Source of the DNA: Datnioides undecimradiatus
Taxonomy: Eukaryota; Chordata; Actinopteri; Lobotiformes; Datnioididae
Reading direction: 5' to 3'
NCBI GenBank assembly: GCA_008933995.1
Contig: WARS01000007.1
Coordinates: 6,320,923 to 6,384,922, forward strand
DNA length: 64,000 bases
The notes under the pieces are model-generated. The model was given only the letters and a program-made list of their open reading frames with translations, was not told the origin of the DNA and ran no database searches. Both the position numbers and the translations under genes were made by a program. This document shows positions 1-15,450 of the stretch, one piece after another (position 1 is the first letter of the stretch; the number at the start of each line of letters is the position of its first letter).

Positions 1-36
1 TTGTTTAATAAAGATCATTCTCTTTTTCACGCCCAG

Positions 37-2744
<2,708 letters not shown>

Positions 2745-2759
2745 TACATTTTTTGTTCA

Positions 2760-2765
2760 AATAAA
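2760..2765 (+). other. Polyadenylation signal of the cel gene
   Basis: AATAAA lies 16 bp after the cel stop codon. Further AATAAA copies at 2785-2790 and 2802-2807 could also serve. The very short 3'UTR this implies is usual for digestive enzyme genes. Confidence 0.6.
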
Positions 2766-3149
2766 ATGAATCACCAATTATACAAATAAAGGAATGTGTG
2801 CAATAAAACTTATGAGTGAAAGAAATCTGTCAGAAGATATATTACGATTCAGTGACTGCAGCGGTAGCCTTGATGTTGAATGAAAAGCATTTTTTCAATG
2901 GTGATTCGTTGCCACACAGGCATCCAGAATAGACAGTAAAGAAACATGTTTGTGGGTGTCACAATGAATAAATGATCTTCACCCCCACATCACATCTCAC
3001 AGACATTCTAAACTCACTGCCGCCATCAGCCAATGCCAATTTATTTCATTACATCACCGACCTCGAGGATGATGTCCATTCAGACTGACTTTAATCACTT
3101 TGTATCCTAGACATGAAAGCCTTTTAGGATTTAATTGGTCAAAAGCACA

Positions 3150-3253
3150 GTCTGTGCCTTTGGGTGCACAGGATGTCCACTCTTTTGGTGCAGACTCTGA
3201 CAGCATCACTGTGCATCACGGCGCAGGGGAGGCTGATGTCGGCCTCCTGGTGA
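3150..3253 (+). pseudogene. Decayed copy of the cel catalytic-serine exon
   Basis: This stretch aligns along most of its length with cel exon 424-554, from the segment encoding [12 protein letters not shown] to the exon end. One relic frame reads VHSFGADSDSITV where cel reads [13 protein letters not shown]. Relative to the intact exon there is a 1-nt deletion near 3172, and one codon is missing at the GESAGG motif, so the catalytic serine is absent. The GT after the matching exon end (3250-3251) is still present. No other cel exon is recognised nearby. I infer a remnant of an old tandem cel duplication; a chance similarity is unlikely because gene order and strand also agree. Confidence 0.68.
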
Positions 3254-3760
3254 AACAACATCTCCTGAGTGCTTTGTCCAGTTACCAGTAACCTCAAAGT
3301 GCTGTATTCCCTCAGACTAAACAACATCTCCTGCGTCATCAGAGGGCCAGTCAGACCAGCAGGATTTCGCAGTGAAATGAATTCATTTCAGCCGAATAAC
3401 CATGGTCAGTGGATTTGTTTGTGGGGGCAAAATAAGTACACATAAACTTTGACATACAAATCTGTGCTGCTGGCTGGTGTTGGCAGTTTCTGGGAGTGAT
3501 TAGAGATGGAATCATTCACTTTTTAAAATTACATTAGGCAATTACAATCAGTTATATCTAAATGCAAATCTAAAATTCGGTAACTGAAACTACTTTTTAC
3601 TAAGAAAGAATAGTGTAAAACTGCAGAGGACAGCAGTCAAATGCAGGTTACATCACAGATTTTTAGTGCATGATCTCCAGCATGATGTGGGTCTTCTGCA
3701 ACACATCCTACTGTCTTAACAAAACATCACAGTTGTTACAGGTAGGAACGCCAGTCATTT

Positions 3761-3774
3761 CTGCCATCTGGTGG
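3761..3774 (-). promoter_or_regulatory. Candidate CTCF binding motif
   Basis: On the minus strand it reads CCACCAGATGGCAG, agreeing at every position with the published degenerate core CCASYAGRKGGCRS. It lies between cel and nvd, where a domain boundary would make sense. Occupancy cannot be known from sequence. Confidence 0.4.
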
Positions 3775-4404
3775 TCTGGGGTATAAATAACTCCTAGCAC
3801 TGCAGTGGTAATGGGGATAACTTATGGGACTGTTGTGTCAGTTGACACTGCCACAGCAACACTCAAATAAAATAGCTATGAGTGCATTAATAAGAAACTG
3901 AAGAAGACCTCCACAAGATCAGCTGATCACACTGTGGTAGCTGGTTTATGGAGGCCTGACCCAGTAGCCCTAATGATCGCTGGAAAGAGAAACCTGAAAG
4001 TAAAATGAATTGAATGGAGTAGGAAATATCACCAGGAACAGGAATTATGAGTAGAATGTGTTGCACATAGAAATGGGATGAAACAAAGTTTAAGACTGTA
4101 TGCATGGTACAGTGACTTCTGGGACACTGTTGAACTTTTTATTGTGAAAACAAATAGTCACATAAACACTTACTATGTCTGACAGACTACATGTGTTCTT
4201 AACTTGACCAGTTTAACCAGTTTAATCAACTTTATTAACATGTGTCACGGGGGGTAAGTCAGCCCATTGTGTTAATATGATTAAATCAGCTGTAGTCTCC
4301 TTGTTGTTGCCAGTCTGATAGAGCTGATGTTTGTGCGGAGCCACGTAGGAGGACAGCTGGTCAAAAGGCGTTTATTTTGAAAATGTACTACCGAATCTAA
4401 CTGA

Positions 4405-4410
4405 TATAAA
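4405..4410 (+). promoter_or_regulatory. Possible TATA box of nvd
   Basis: TATAAA sits 137 bp upstream of the nvd ATG. The spacing would allow a 5'UTR of about 110 nt. No initiator or other element confirms it. Confidence 0.25.
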
Positions 4411-4546
4411 GTAACTGGGTGAATGTAGGTGTGCTGATAGCTCAAAAAAGGGGGGGGGGGTAAAACTTGTGCTCAGGACCGGCTCTGGGTGTGGCTTCAA
4501 CTAAGTTGCGCATCTCGTCTCCAAGACAGATTAACACACTGTCAGG

Positions 4547-7500
4547 ATGGATAGAAAGAACATGATCACCGAGAAAGTAGCTGCTGTTATTGTGTTGGGA
4601 GTAGGTGTGATGTTTATCCTACAGGACAGAGACCCGCTGGACTCAGCAGGTAACGTGTACCCGATGTGGATGGAAGCGGGGCTCCTCGGTGTTTCAGCTC
4701 GGGCAGCGGTGTGCGTGATCGCCGTGGTTTCCCTCCTCGCTGTGCGCTGGCTCTACAGGCTACTCTTCTGCCCCCTGGAGCTGCTCAAGACGCCGGATGA
4801 TGTTGGATACATCGTGGAGAACGGTCGCTCCAAAGCCCAGGCAGCTAACGAGGTCCGCCGCAGGAGGAAAACCGGAGAGCTGCCCCCGGTTTACCCCAAC
4901 GGCTGGTACCGAGTGCTGGACTCACACCTGCTGGAGAGGGGCGAGGTCAAAAACGTCACTGTTGTAGGTATGACGAGTTCAATGAGTACAACACTGACAC
5001 CACCACCACCAGAATATTATGATGCATGACCCATTTAAGTCCTAGTACAACCTGGAGCAAAGCATAAATAAGACACTCAAGGAGCATTATTACAATTAAA
5101 TAAGTTGCTTTTATTTTGAAAACAGAAAAAAAGAAAAAAGAAATGAAAAATCTTAGTGTTACATAACAAATCATAATCATCAACTCACCCCCTTCCTGAT
5201 AGGTCAATATGATTGGCTCATTTGCAGAAAACATTGTGTCTATTTCGATGCGTTTTCTATTATTTTTGTGCACTGCAGGGTTAATCAGTCAAAGTGGTGT
5301 GTTCGTGTTTAGTATGCTTTGTGCCCGTTTTAACAAACGAGCTCATCATATTTTCTCCTGTAAACTGAGATGAGGTGAGTTCAGAAACCTCAGCAGATAC
5401 TACGGGTCATGTCAGGCTAACAGCTCAGCAGCGGGACAGGCAGGAAGTGAAGGTGGTGACGCTGCACCCCCTTTTTGTTTTACCCCTGTGCATGCGTTCT
5501 CATATGTGAGGATACAACCTAATCCAGATATGAGAGGCAGACAGGTGAGGTTTGGTGAAACCACCCAGACTCTCTTGTCTTCTGTTTCCCCCAAAAGCTT
5601 CCACTTCTCTAGATTTACTTGGGAGCAAGGTAGCACACCAGATTCTGGAGATTCCCAGAGGGTTTAAGTGGTAAAAGACAGTCAGAGATTTTGCTTTGTC
5701 TTCAAGATGATGAAGGTTTTATTGTAGAGGCACTGTGTAGCTGTTTCGGATAATAAAGAGTATTAGTAGCGATGCAAATGCGCAGGAGATTACTTTGACA
5801 AGCACCCCAACTTATTTTAGTTGTTTGTGCATTCAATTTTCACTCAGTTGATGCATAATTTTCTAAATAATCGCAGGTATGAATAAAAAAGGTTCAGTTT
5901 CTCATTGCAGATGATTTACTTCACATTATTCTTTGAGATAACACTTCTTCAGTTCTTCAAGTTTTAATTGCCACCACTGGCCTTTCTCCAACCCTGATGT
6001 TTGTCACTTCACCTGGTCTCTGTTGTCCTGTCTCAGGTGTTGGTGCAATGAAACCACACGTTGCCAGGGCAGGAGAGACAAGCTCACATTACAGAGTTTT
6101 GTGGTATTTTAAGTATACGTTTAAAACAAAATTACTTGCTGTGTGGTGGTAGAGTAGTTTAGGGATTATGCTGCTTAGTAACGCTTTCTGTTTATACAAA
6201 ACCTCATTTTTTCAGGCCAGTCAAGCTGTAAACTGCCTGTTTGATTTGAAGATGTCATGGAGGCAGGCGTCGTGGTGACAGATACACACAGATATAATCC
6301 TAGATATTCTGTTCGCTGTTAAAGAGATGTAAAAAATCAGAAAGCAATCAGATTTCAGAAACTGAAATGGATTTTTTGTTTAAAGAGTGACTCAAAACGA
6401 TTAATCATTTATCAAAATAGTTGCTGATCATTGAACAGCATTCTTTTATAAGATAACTGTTGAGGCTCTGTCAGAGATGTTTATAGAATTATTACACAAT
6501 GGAAGTGAATCTTTAACTATCATTCTCAATAATAATCTGCTGGTTTTCCGATGAATCTTTGGTTTGAGTCATAGTTTGTTAAGGCCATAAAATAGTGAAA
6601 TTATAAGTTCCTGGATCATCAGGTGACATCCTCAGATTTCCTATTTGCTCTTACAGGTAAACCAGTAAATTGTTATATTCAAAATGTTGAACCTTCTTTA
6701 GTCCGTACTTGTTCATGTCCAGTAGATCATGGGACTTCCTCATCATTCAAACATCAAGCAGCTCCATCACAGCCAAACCTCATCATCTCATTAAAATCAG
6801 ATCAGTCTGAGCAAATTACGAAGTTACAAAGACCCCTGGTTGACCTGAGTGTTTATGATCCAACAGATCTTTGATCAGTGATATAACAATTCATAAGGAA
6901 TAACATAAAAAGCTCCCAACGTGCCATATTTATGTCTCTGTGCTGCTTGATATGGAGCAGCTATGTTACAGAGATTAATTTCATTTCACACACGTGATTT
7001 AAAACAGGTACGAACGTGTGTCACATTTTAGATTTGTTCCTCTAATGCCAACATCCGCTGGGACTGTTTGATCCCTTCAGAGAGTTTCTTTGAGTTTGAG
7101 TTCAATAAGGTTTCAAAGAGCGTGTGCTGCTTTCATGTTTCTGTCACATCGCCTGTCATAAATAAACAAACAAACAGAATATGAAAGGTTTAATACCCGA
7201 AAAAGATATCCGCCAGTGAAAAGAGACACCTGCTCTTGCAGAGCGCTTCAGCGTGGATTATTTTTATCACCAGTTCAACTAACAACTGTTTTTCCAATTA
7301 AATTATTCATCATTTAATCTTGAAAAAAAAATAACAAAAATGACATCACAGCAAAAGATCCCAAAAATAAATGTGACGTCTTCACGTTTCAGAAGCTGTT
7401 ATCCAGAGTAAATCGAAAAATGTTGCCAGTTGTTGTAATTCATCAGATCCACTAAGTGATTAATCTCCTGATTGTTTCATCATTAAATAAAAAATAAAAT

Positions 7501-10500
7501 ACTGTAGTTAGCTGATAAAACAATCCCAACTCAAGATCCACTTACTTGCTTCTTCTGAAACTTTCTGTCATGACATATGGTCTTCGTGGGCGGGTGCAGT
7601 TTGTTCTCTTGTCATGAAGATTGACGTCAATCACTAATGAGCTGAAACACAAATGAGAGGACCTTGGGTTTGTTTTTTGTCTACAGCCAAGAATAAAGCT
7701 TCACGCTGATTTAAGGGGTCTTGATCACATGTCGGTTACCCTACATTTCTTTTTTTTACATTGAGTACCAGTGTAGCAAGTTATTACAGCTCAGGAGCAA
7801 TAAAACATATGATGCTACTTGTACAACAATGAATGTATAGCTTCAGAGAATGTGATTCTTTTGGTCTGTGGTGCTTATTGGACAGTAGATATGATATATA
7901 TTTTATGAAAGAAAAAAAATTCATTCCACACTAAATGTTGCTCCCATGAATATTTGTTTCAGGCTATTGTGTTGCCTCTATATCTGTCCGGCACTTAGAA
8001 CTAAACTTTTTGCTTTTTTCTCCCCCTCTTATCCCTCACAGCACATCCTCCTCCTCCAGCCCTCTGACATTTTACTGGCCCAAATTCTGTTGACCCAAAT
8101 CTAATCTTGGCTACCTTCACGATCTGCATCCTGCTGTGAAGGAATGCAGTGTCTTGCTCCTAACTTTTCTCCACAGTCATCCGTTTACAGACATATTAGA
8201 TTCTGCTTAGTGTGTCTTTCTGCACTGTGCCATGGTTCACTCCTGCTCTACTACAGACAGGACACGGCAGTGCAGTGCTGTGTCACCCTCATTTAGGCAA
8301 ATCCTTATTTTGGATTTCTCAGTATTTTACTGGGTACCCTGACTAGGCAGCGCTGGCTCGGCAGTTCTTCTCAAGCACAGCCACCAAGCCTGTGCTAATC
8401 TGGGAGCAACCCATAGGTCAGCCAAAAGTCAGGCTCCATACAGTAGATGCAGTAGGTGGAGATCTCCACTTGTGCAGTCAGGTGCAGATTCAGTTTTAAC
8501 ATTGTGATTGTAATCTATCCCTGACACCTGATCACAGCAGACCCAGTGTAATCATCACAAACAGGTGCTGCTCATCATTTTAATAATAGTTAGATTTTGC
8601 TCTTAGTGCATGTAGAAAAGAAAAACAAGCTTTTGATGCTGTCTATATTTTTTCAAAGCCACTATGTGTAAAATATTGGCAGCAGTGCACAGTGACCCTC
8701 CTGTGCACATACAAGGCACCAGTTTTCAAACAAAAGAACAATTCCAAAGATGTTAAAATGATCTTTGATTCACAGGAGTTGAAATGATTTGTGAAACTGC
8801 CACTAAGACACACACATTAACAGTGAAAGTCTGCACAGCATTAACACTCTAATCTGCTGCAACATTTCAGTGACATTTATGTTGTTTCTTCATATATTGA
8901 AATGTCTACATAATCTAATTTTGTCAGTGGGTTGAGGATCCACTCAAACAGATGAATGACCATTCCACCATACAATTAAAGGGACACCGTTTGAAGGTAG
9001 TTTATTCCTCCTGTGGATTTGCCAATTGAAAGACGTAACCTTCGTAGCCCAAAATGAAGTGATTTGGCGTCTTCATTCACTCACAAACCTCGTGTTTAAC
9101 GAAACATCCTGCATGTCCTCACATCACCATTGTATTTCAAAGCTGTAGCTCATTCATGAAATGTTTGTCCCTGCTGTAAATTGATTGTCCTAGGTGAGCA
9201 GGTGGCAGTGTTTCGGGGCCAAAATGGGATAGCTTACGTGGTGGATGCCTACTGCCCTCACCTGGGTGCCAACCTGGCTGTGGGAGGACGGGTGGTGGGA
9301 AGCTGCATAGAGTGCCCATTTCATGGATGGCAGTTTCGAGGGGACGATGGCAAGTGTGTGAGAATCCCCTACGCTGAAAAAGGTATGAACTGGATGTGGT
9401 TTCCACTGATTATTAGACAGGAAAAATGACTTGCAGCATGTCTCAGTGTATAATTTAAAGACTAAGCAACAAAATCAATTGCATAAAGCCTTTGAAGAAA
9501 AAGATATTGATATAAACGTTCTTCAAAGAGCCTTGGCAGTGAAATGCATTGTCCTGAGGGGGGTGCTGCAGGATATCTTGTGACAGATATCTAATATTAA
9601 CATTTCTGCATAAGTGTTGGTGAAACAAATGAAAGAACTGGGCCATCGGTGGTGCTTGTAGAAAGCACAGCAAACATTCATCATGAATATTTACAGCAAA
9701 TCTGAACATATGTGAAAATGTGATGGTAATGGCAGCAGACGGAAGCTGATGGAGTGTGGTCTTATTGCCCTGCATGGAAATGTTTCATCTTCTGGGAAGC
9801 ATGAACATATTTGGTTAATAAAATGACTTAAGAATATGTTATTGTGCCATTCTGTGGTGTGAGTGAATATCTCACTGTAAACTAAACAGGCTTTATGATT
9901 CAGACTTGGGTTTCCTCTTTTATTCAGTACCAGAGTTTGCTAAGGTGCGCAGTTGGCCCATCTGTGAAGTCAATGGTCTGATACTGGTTTGGTTTCACTG
10001 TGATGGAGAAGATCCCAAGTGGTACGTCCCAGAGCAGCAGGAAATTACAAACGGCGAGTGGGTCTATCGGGGGAGAACTGAACACTTTATCAACGCTCAC
10101 ATACAAGTAGGTGCAAATGTGTGTCAGGATGTCTTTATGTACAGCAGGCACCCATGAAGAAACTCTACGATCAGACTCAGAGATGGTGCTTTTGTATCTA
10201 AACCTTTATCACAGTCACGAGAACATGTCTTGATAAGTTCTCCTCCTTGTAGGAGATTCCTGAAAATGCAGCGGACAGTGCTCACCTCGCTCATCTTCAC
10301 ATGCCGAGCATCGTCAGCGGCGTCGATCTGCGTTACATCAACAGCAAAACCTGGGAATTTTTGCGGCACGACTGGAAGGTAAGGATTTTTCTGAACTCTG
10401 AAATGCAAAATGTAATGCTGCAGTCTTCAGAGTTTCATATTGGTCCTTCATTGTCAAAAGGGTTTTGTTAAACACCAACCAAGGTTTTTACAGTGACACT

Positions 10501-13500
10501 AACTCTGTTGAAAATTGGCTCACGTGTTTAGCATCATTCAATTTTCCCAATCTGTCAATATGAAACATAGATACTACATATATATCATGTACCTATTTAT
10601 CAGAATTCCCCATTCACATATTAATACTGACTAACAGCAGACTTTTAGTGATTAGCGATTACCGGCAGCATCCTTCACATTTAATGGTAACCAGATCTTA
10701 AAAGGCACAGAGTGTGTTTATTTTGGAAGGAGGCAGTGTTATTGAAGTGTATTTCTGTGTCAGAATGCCACTGTATGCACTTTGTCTGTGTACTTAATCT
10801 GTGTTTGTGTTTATTCAAGGTTCAATGGGAACCAGAATCAGAGCCCAACCAGCATTGTTCTCAGATGCTGGTAAAACACACGTTGACTGTGTTTGGACTC
10901 CACTGGCCTCTGCTAGATGTTAATGTTGTGGCCAGACAGGTACAGTACAGTTAACTTAAAATTATAATGGATTTCACTTGCATTGATGACATTTAACATA
11001 AAAAACATCTATTGCACCTTGACTCTGGAGTGCAGGACCCTGTTTCTTTAAATGCCTGCTAAATTTAGAGGAAAGGTTAACGCTAAAAACATTTATTTCT
11101 TCAAAACAGCAGCCTTAAGAATTTCTCTTCTGCAGCAGTACAAAGTGTTATTGAAAAACAGCAGGAAAAATGCTGGTTTGATACCACATTCTTTATTTCT
11201 ACCTGGAACATTACCAACTACTGTGTAGTCTGTGCCTTTTAATCCTGCCTGGTGAATTATATATGATGAATAAATGTACCCTGAAAGCACTAATGTCACT
11301 ACTTTAACCAGTGGCAGAGCGCTGCAGGGAAAGTAGCAGCCCAGAAGAACAAAGATAGGATTTGTCTTATGCAGGCAGGAGTGGAGTGGGCACTCAGCAG
11401 CGTTATGGTGGTATGAGCATGCAAATGAAATTTAATACATGAAAGTGAGAGAGGAGGTGATTATTGGGCTTAACCATGTATGGAAATGCATTTTACTCCA
11501 ATAAATAAGTTTTGAAACATCACATAAAGCCGGCTTTATGCTGAATAACAGAAAGCGTATTGATCATTTTGATTACCAACCTTAATTGACATAAAACTAC
11601 ATGATGAATTGATCCTTATATATATATAATCCCCATATAAAAACAAAAAACATGGATGTAAATGGTCTGATCATGCACACATTGTACATGTTTTAACTAT
11701 GAACATACATGCAGTATGCAGTTATCACACACCTGTCTGTGTCTCAGGTGGGTCCAGGAGTGGTCTTTCTGCTGTTTAACCACGGTTTCTTGGGCCGCGG
11801 TCTCATCATGCACTGCGTGACTCCGGTGGAGCCTCTGTTGCAGTGTGTCTCCCACATTATGTTTTATCAGTCTAATATCCCTCCTGTGGTGCCCAAATTC
11901 ATCCTCACAGCAGAGCGCATTCAGGTGCAGTACACACTTACCCTCTACTTTCACTCCTCCAGTCTGCATGTTCTGTGAAATGGTTCGCTTGCAGAATTGT
12001 TATCAGCCCTGCTGCTTTATGGAGATTTTTAGCCTCTTTTAGCTCATAGTTTTGTTTTTACAGCATATTTACTGTTTGGTAAATACTGGGTTACAGCAGC
12101 AGCAGGTATTTCTAAGGTATCTCAACCTGACAGAGTAGCCGAACTACATGAATTGTGTGCATTTGCCGCCTACTCTGCCTTTGGTTCAGTTCTGCCGGCA
12201 GAAGTAACACCACACAGTCACAGAAAAGGTGTAAATAGTTCTCATTAAACTTGATAATTACTGTGTTGTGAAGTGAAGAAACACAGTCACTGATTTACGA
12301 AAAGGAAAAATAATAAGTTGGCTCAAGTATTTTTCTGAATGGTGAATGGGTCCAGAGCTGCCCTCTGGTTGTGGAATCACAGGCCATTTTGGCCTACAGT
12401 GAATTCTCTGTTTGTCTTTGCTGCTGAGGTGTGAAAGTGTAAATCAGTAAATACTCTTGTTTTGAGTTGAACTGGATATCTCTTCAAAAAGTTTTCAGTA
12501 CTAATGCCTACATGAAGACATTTTTTTCTATACCTTAAGGGAATTTAAACAAAGTTATAAAAAACATGATTTATTTATGATGGGAAACCATACGTCTCAG
12601 AGATTAACTACTATTCTAAAAGAAAGCATCCAAACAAGAACTTTATCTGAATAGATTTGTTTTAAACTCTTATTTAAATCAGGAAATACCTGATTACACA
12701 AAGAGTAAGGTTTGTAACGTATGATACATTATGAATGTAACTTTGTTTTTAATGCAAAGCTTTGGTGCTACAGACAGATTCAGGTACATATCCAAAAAAA
12801 AACAAAAAAACCTTTTATATCCAGCACTAGTTTTGATCATCTTCTGAAATGCTTTAAAGTGGTAACTAACTCTTTGGAAGTTCAGAAAAGGATTATCTTA
12901 AAATAACTTTATTTTTTCTATTTTGCTATTTTGTTTCTCCACATGGTATTAACTGAAAGAGCCACCAGAGCTCAATTTTCAATTCAAGAGGTGGAGTTTG
13001 AGTGTGGACTGAAATGCCAAATCTCAGCAGCTGATGGAGTAACTGTGGAGTGACATTTAATTAGCAGAGCTTCTCACAGAAATCCCTGCTGATGGATTCT
13101 ATTAATTCACTGCCACGAGACAAGACAAAATGTCTGTTCCTTTTCATATCTTCTGCATCTGTGCCACCTGCTTGATATTCAGGAGAAGCTCTGGATAGAG
13201 GAACTGCTGAGCGTGAAACCAAACATGTTTCTGATTGTGAAGCAAACCTGTAATGCGTCATGTTTGCTCACATAAGTTAATACTCAAATGTAGTCATAAC
13301 TGACATGTCTGCCCTCCAACCTTCTCCTGTTTTCTTGTTGTGTCTAGTTTGAACGGGACGTGATGATCTGGAATAATAAGAAGTACATTTCCAAGCCTCT
13401 CCTTGTGAAGGAGGACTCAGCCATCCAGAAGCACAGGCGCTGGTTCAGTCAGTTCTACAGTGAGAACAGCCCCCGGCTGAAGTACCAGCACGACACATTA

Positions 13501-13509
13501 GACTTCTGA
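4547..13509 (+). CDS. nvd: Cholesterol 7-desaturase, neverland/DAF-36 Rieske oxygenase
   Basis: Membrane-bound Rieske non-haem iron oxygenase that converts cholesterol to 7-dehydrocholesterol. Seven exons join in frame: 4547-4967, 9194-9382, 9928-10106, 10253-10378, 10820-10939, 11748-11924 and 13348-13509, giving 457 residues. Hydrophobic segments lie at about residues 10-26 and 48-72. The Rieske [2Fe-2S] ligands are C161, H163, C181 and H184 (CPH...CPFH). The mononuclear iron site E267-x3-D271-x2-H274-x4-H279 opens exon 4. All predicted ligands are present and there is no internal stop, so the gene looks functional. The family is known from nematodes and insects (ecdysteroid or dafachronic acid synthesis) and from fish and amphibians. 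Its vertebrate role is less clear, because DHCR7 runs the opposite reaction. The ATG is the first one in exon 1 and precedes the membrane segments. Confidence 0.93.
4968..9193 (+). other. nvd intron 1 (4.2 kb)
   Basis: AT-rich non-coding sequence separates the membrane-anchor exon from the Rieske exon. It has several A or T runs and no convincing exon or transposon. An 83-codon open frame at 6623-6874 has no recognisable similarity. Confidence 0.6.
11925..13347 (+). other. nvd last intron (1.4 kb)
   Basis: Non-coding. A near match to the CTCF core (13 of 14 positions, minus strand) lies at 12358-12371. Nothing else was recognised. Confidence 0.5.
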
Positions 13510-14522
13510 CCTCCCTGAACTGCAGGAGCAGACATCAGCAGAGAAGACGTCAGGACCAGGATTGATTTTTATCTGACACATATACGACAAATCAAGGAGG
13601 GAAAGGAGACCTGACATGATTTGCGGTATGTGGTAGGGTGCTCTTTTGAAAACTGGAACCTTGAAACCTGACTTTCTAGCTTTTTATATTCAGGTGCCTA
13701 AAGCTGTCATGTTGGCTGGTTGGACTGCTGTACCCGTCTGAGTGGAATCAGCCCATAAACGTGACATTTTGATGAACCACTGCTATAATTCAAAGCAAGC
13801 AACACTGAGAGCAGCACAGCTTTTGCCTTATTGCAACGCTGACAGGATTGAAGCCATTTCCTCTTCAAAATGTGAATAATGTGATACACAATTTGTGATA
13901 TACTGCGATACATACACATCCAGTAACAGCCTTGTACTCAGGCGACTGTTTCAGCTCCTTTTTAAGAATTTTAATACACTGCTGCATGTTTGATTCAGGT
14001 AAATCACCTTCTTTCTAGTTTGAGTTGAGTGAAAACACTTCTTCCTTCGCAGTATCTCTCACCATATTATGATTTGGTGTCAGTGCCTCTCCCATTTTGA
14101 CTTCCACTGCATTATTAAATATTAATCTGGCTTTTGGAAATGGTAAATTTAAATCATTAATGTGTAACCAAACACATTCCTGAGCTGCAGGTATAATGTT
14201 TGGTGTGTTTGTTTTCTGCCTGATATCTCAGGTGACTCAGCAATGTGTGATGACAAGTTAAAGGACTACTTCACCATAGTACCACTGGGACTTTCATGAT
14301 GCTCACTATTCCCACTATGTTCGTAGTGAGATTCCTCTAAAAATGGACATCTTTGAAACCAGGGAAACTCAAATTAGACTTCAGATTAAGAAGAAAGTTG
14401 GTAATGTTTCCTGCTGCTGTGTGGGCCAGTGCCGCGTAATCAGATGGAGCACACAGATGGAGTGACAGCGAGGACTAAAGTGATAGTTCAGCTGCATGGA
14501 TGGATAAACTGCTTTGTGCAGA

Positions 14523-14583
14523 AATAAATACGACACATAACTTCTCCTGAAAACCCATTGTTGATCGGTTTTGGGTAAATAAA
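14523..14583 (+). other. Candidate polyadenylation signals of nvd
   Basis: AATAAA occurs at 14523-14528 and 14578-14583, about 1 kb after the nvd stop codon. If either is used, the 3'UTR is about 1.0-1.1 kb. The assignment rests on position only. Confidence 0.35.
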
Positions 14584-15169
14584 GTGAATGAAATCAGTAT
14601 TTGTACTTTAAACAGAACCAGGCTCTTTTCCCGCTTTTTCCAGGCTTTGTGCTTAGATAGGCCTTAGCTGTCCTGGTTCCAGCTCTAAAATTAAACCTGC
14701 AAAAAAAGATTTTTTTTCAGGCCACTTGGGTCAACAAAAACACAAGTTTGGTCAGTAGCCTGTTTGTCCGGCATGTGTTTAGAATGGCAGATAAAAGAAG
14801 GCTGCTATCCACCCTGTGTTTCTTTGACTGGGCTTCCGACATGTCTAAAATACTCGGGGAAGTAAAATCCCATCTTGACAGCCTGTTCGTTTTTGTTCTA
14901 TTGATCACAGATGAGATGACATGATGCTTGTGATATGTGGCTTTGAGGAAATCCTGAACTACTTATTTCCTCCTTCTGCTCTTGTTTGAAAAGACCACAT
15001 GAAGGGGATGTTCTTTGGAAAAGTGTGAATAAGATTAAAACTTTGTTAAAGAGAATTTTATTATGAGATTCACTACTTACATCGACAATGAGTTACTACA
15101 TAAAGCTGGTAAACATGGTAGTGGCAACTGTTTAGAGACCGACATAATGTTATGTGTGGAGCTTGAACA

Positions 15170-15450
15170 AGAAACCCATCCATGCTTTTCCGACATCTGT
15201 GGCCCAGGTACGGTCATCCTGATACATACAGATGTTTTGTTTCAAGAGTCAGAAGTAATTACAGATGAGGATGGGATGTTAGATGTCGTACATGGGAAGC
15301 TGTTGAGCCTACCAACAGTTTTGGTAGATTTATATTTCCCCAGGCCATCAGCTTGCTTTAGGAGGAGATTTTAATTGCATATTGCCCTCTGTACCTACGA
15401 GATCACCAAAAATCTCTAACAGGGGCCCAGAGCAAACCAGCTTGTAAATT
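15170..15450 (+). mobile_element. Degenerate LINE-1-like retrotransposon fragment (endonuclease domain)
   Basis: The first frame reads GTVILIHTDVLFQ, then SEVITDEDGMLDVVHGKLLS, then LVDLYFPRP. This is the pattern of the apurinic endonuclease domain of vertebrate L1-type elements (GVAILIHK, then I-D-GR-IV-G-L, then L-NIY-PN). After a frameshift near 15357 the neighbouring frame continues with LGGDFNCILPSV and TRSPKISN, matching the family's GGDFNC-L-P-LDRS motif. No reverse transcriptase, 5' end or 3' tail was found, so this is a short, inactive insertion remnant. The limits are approximate. Confidence 0.6.

Larger units (their letters stand above)
2745..4546. other. Intergenic, cel to nvd
   Basis: It holds the cel poly(A) signals, the exon relic at 3150-3253, and a short direct repeat (AAACAACATCTCCTG at about 3253-3267, with a copy at about 3321). 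It also has a CTCF-type motif at 3761-3774, a G run near 4449-4459 and the presumed nvd promoter. No further coding segment was recognised. Confidence 0.6.

Noticed and set aside
6623-6874. 83-codon open frame in nvd intron 1
   Set aside because: No recognisable family and no supporting splice context; length is expected by chance.
15063-15374. 103-codon open frame as a protein-coding gene
   Set aside because: Its C-terminal half matches LINE endonuclease motifs and the matching continues in another frame, so it is a decayed retrotransposon piece.
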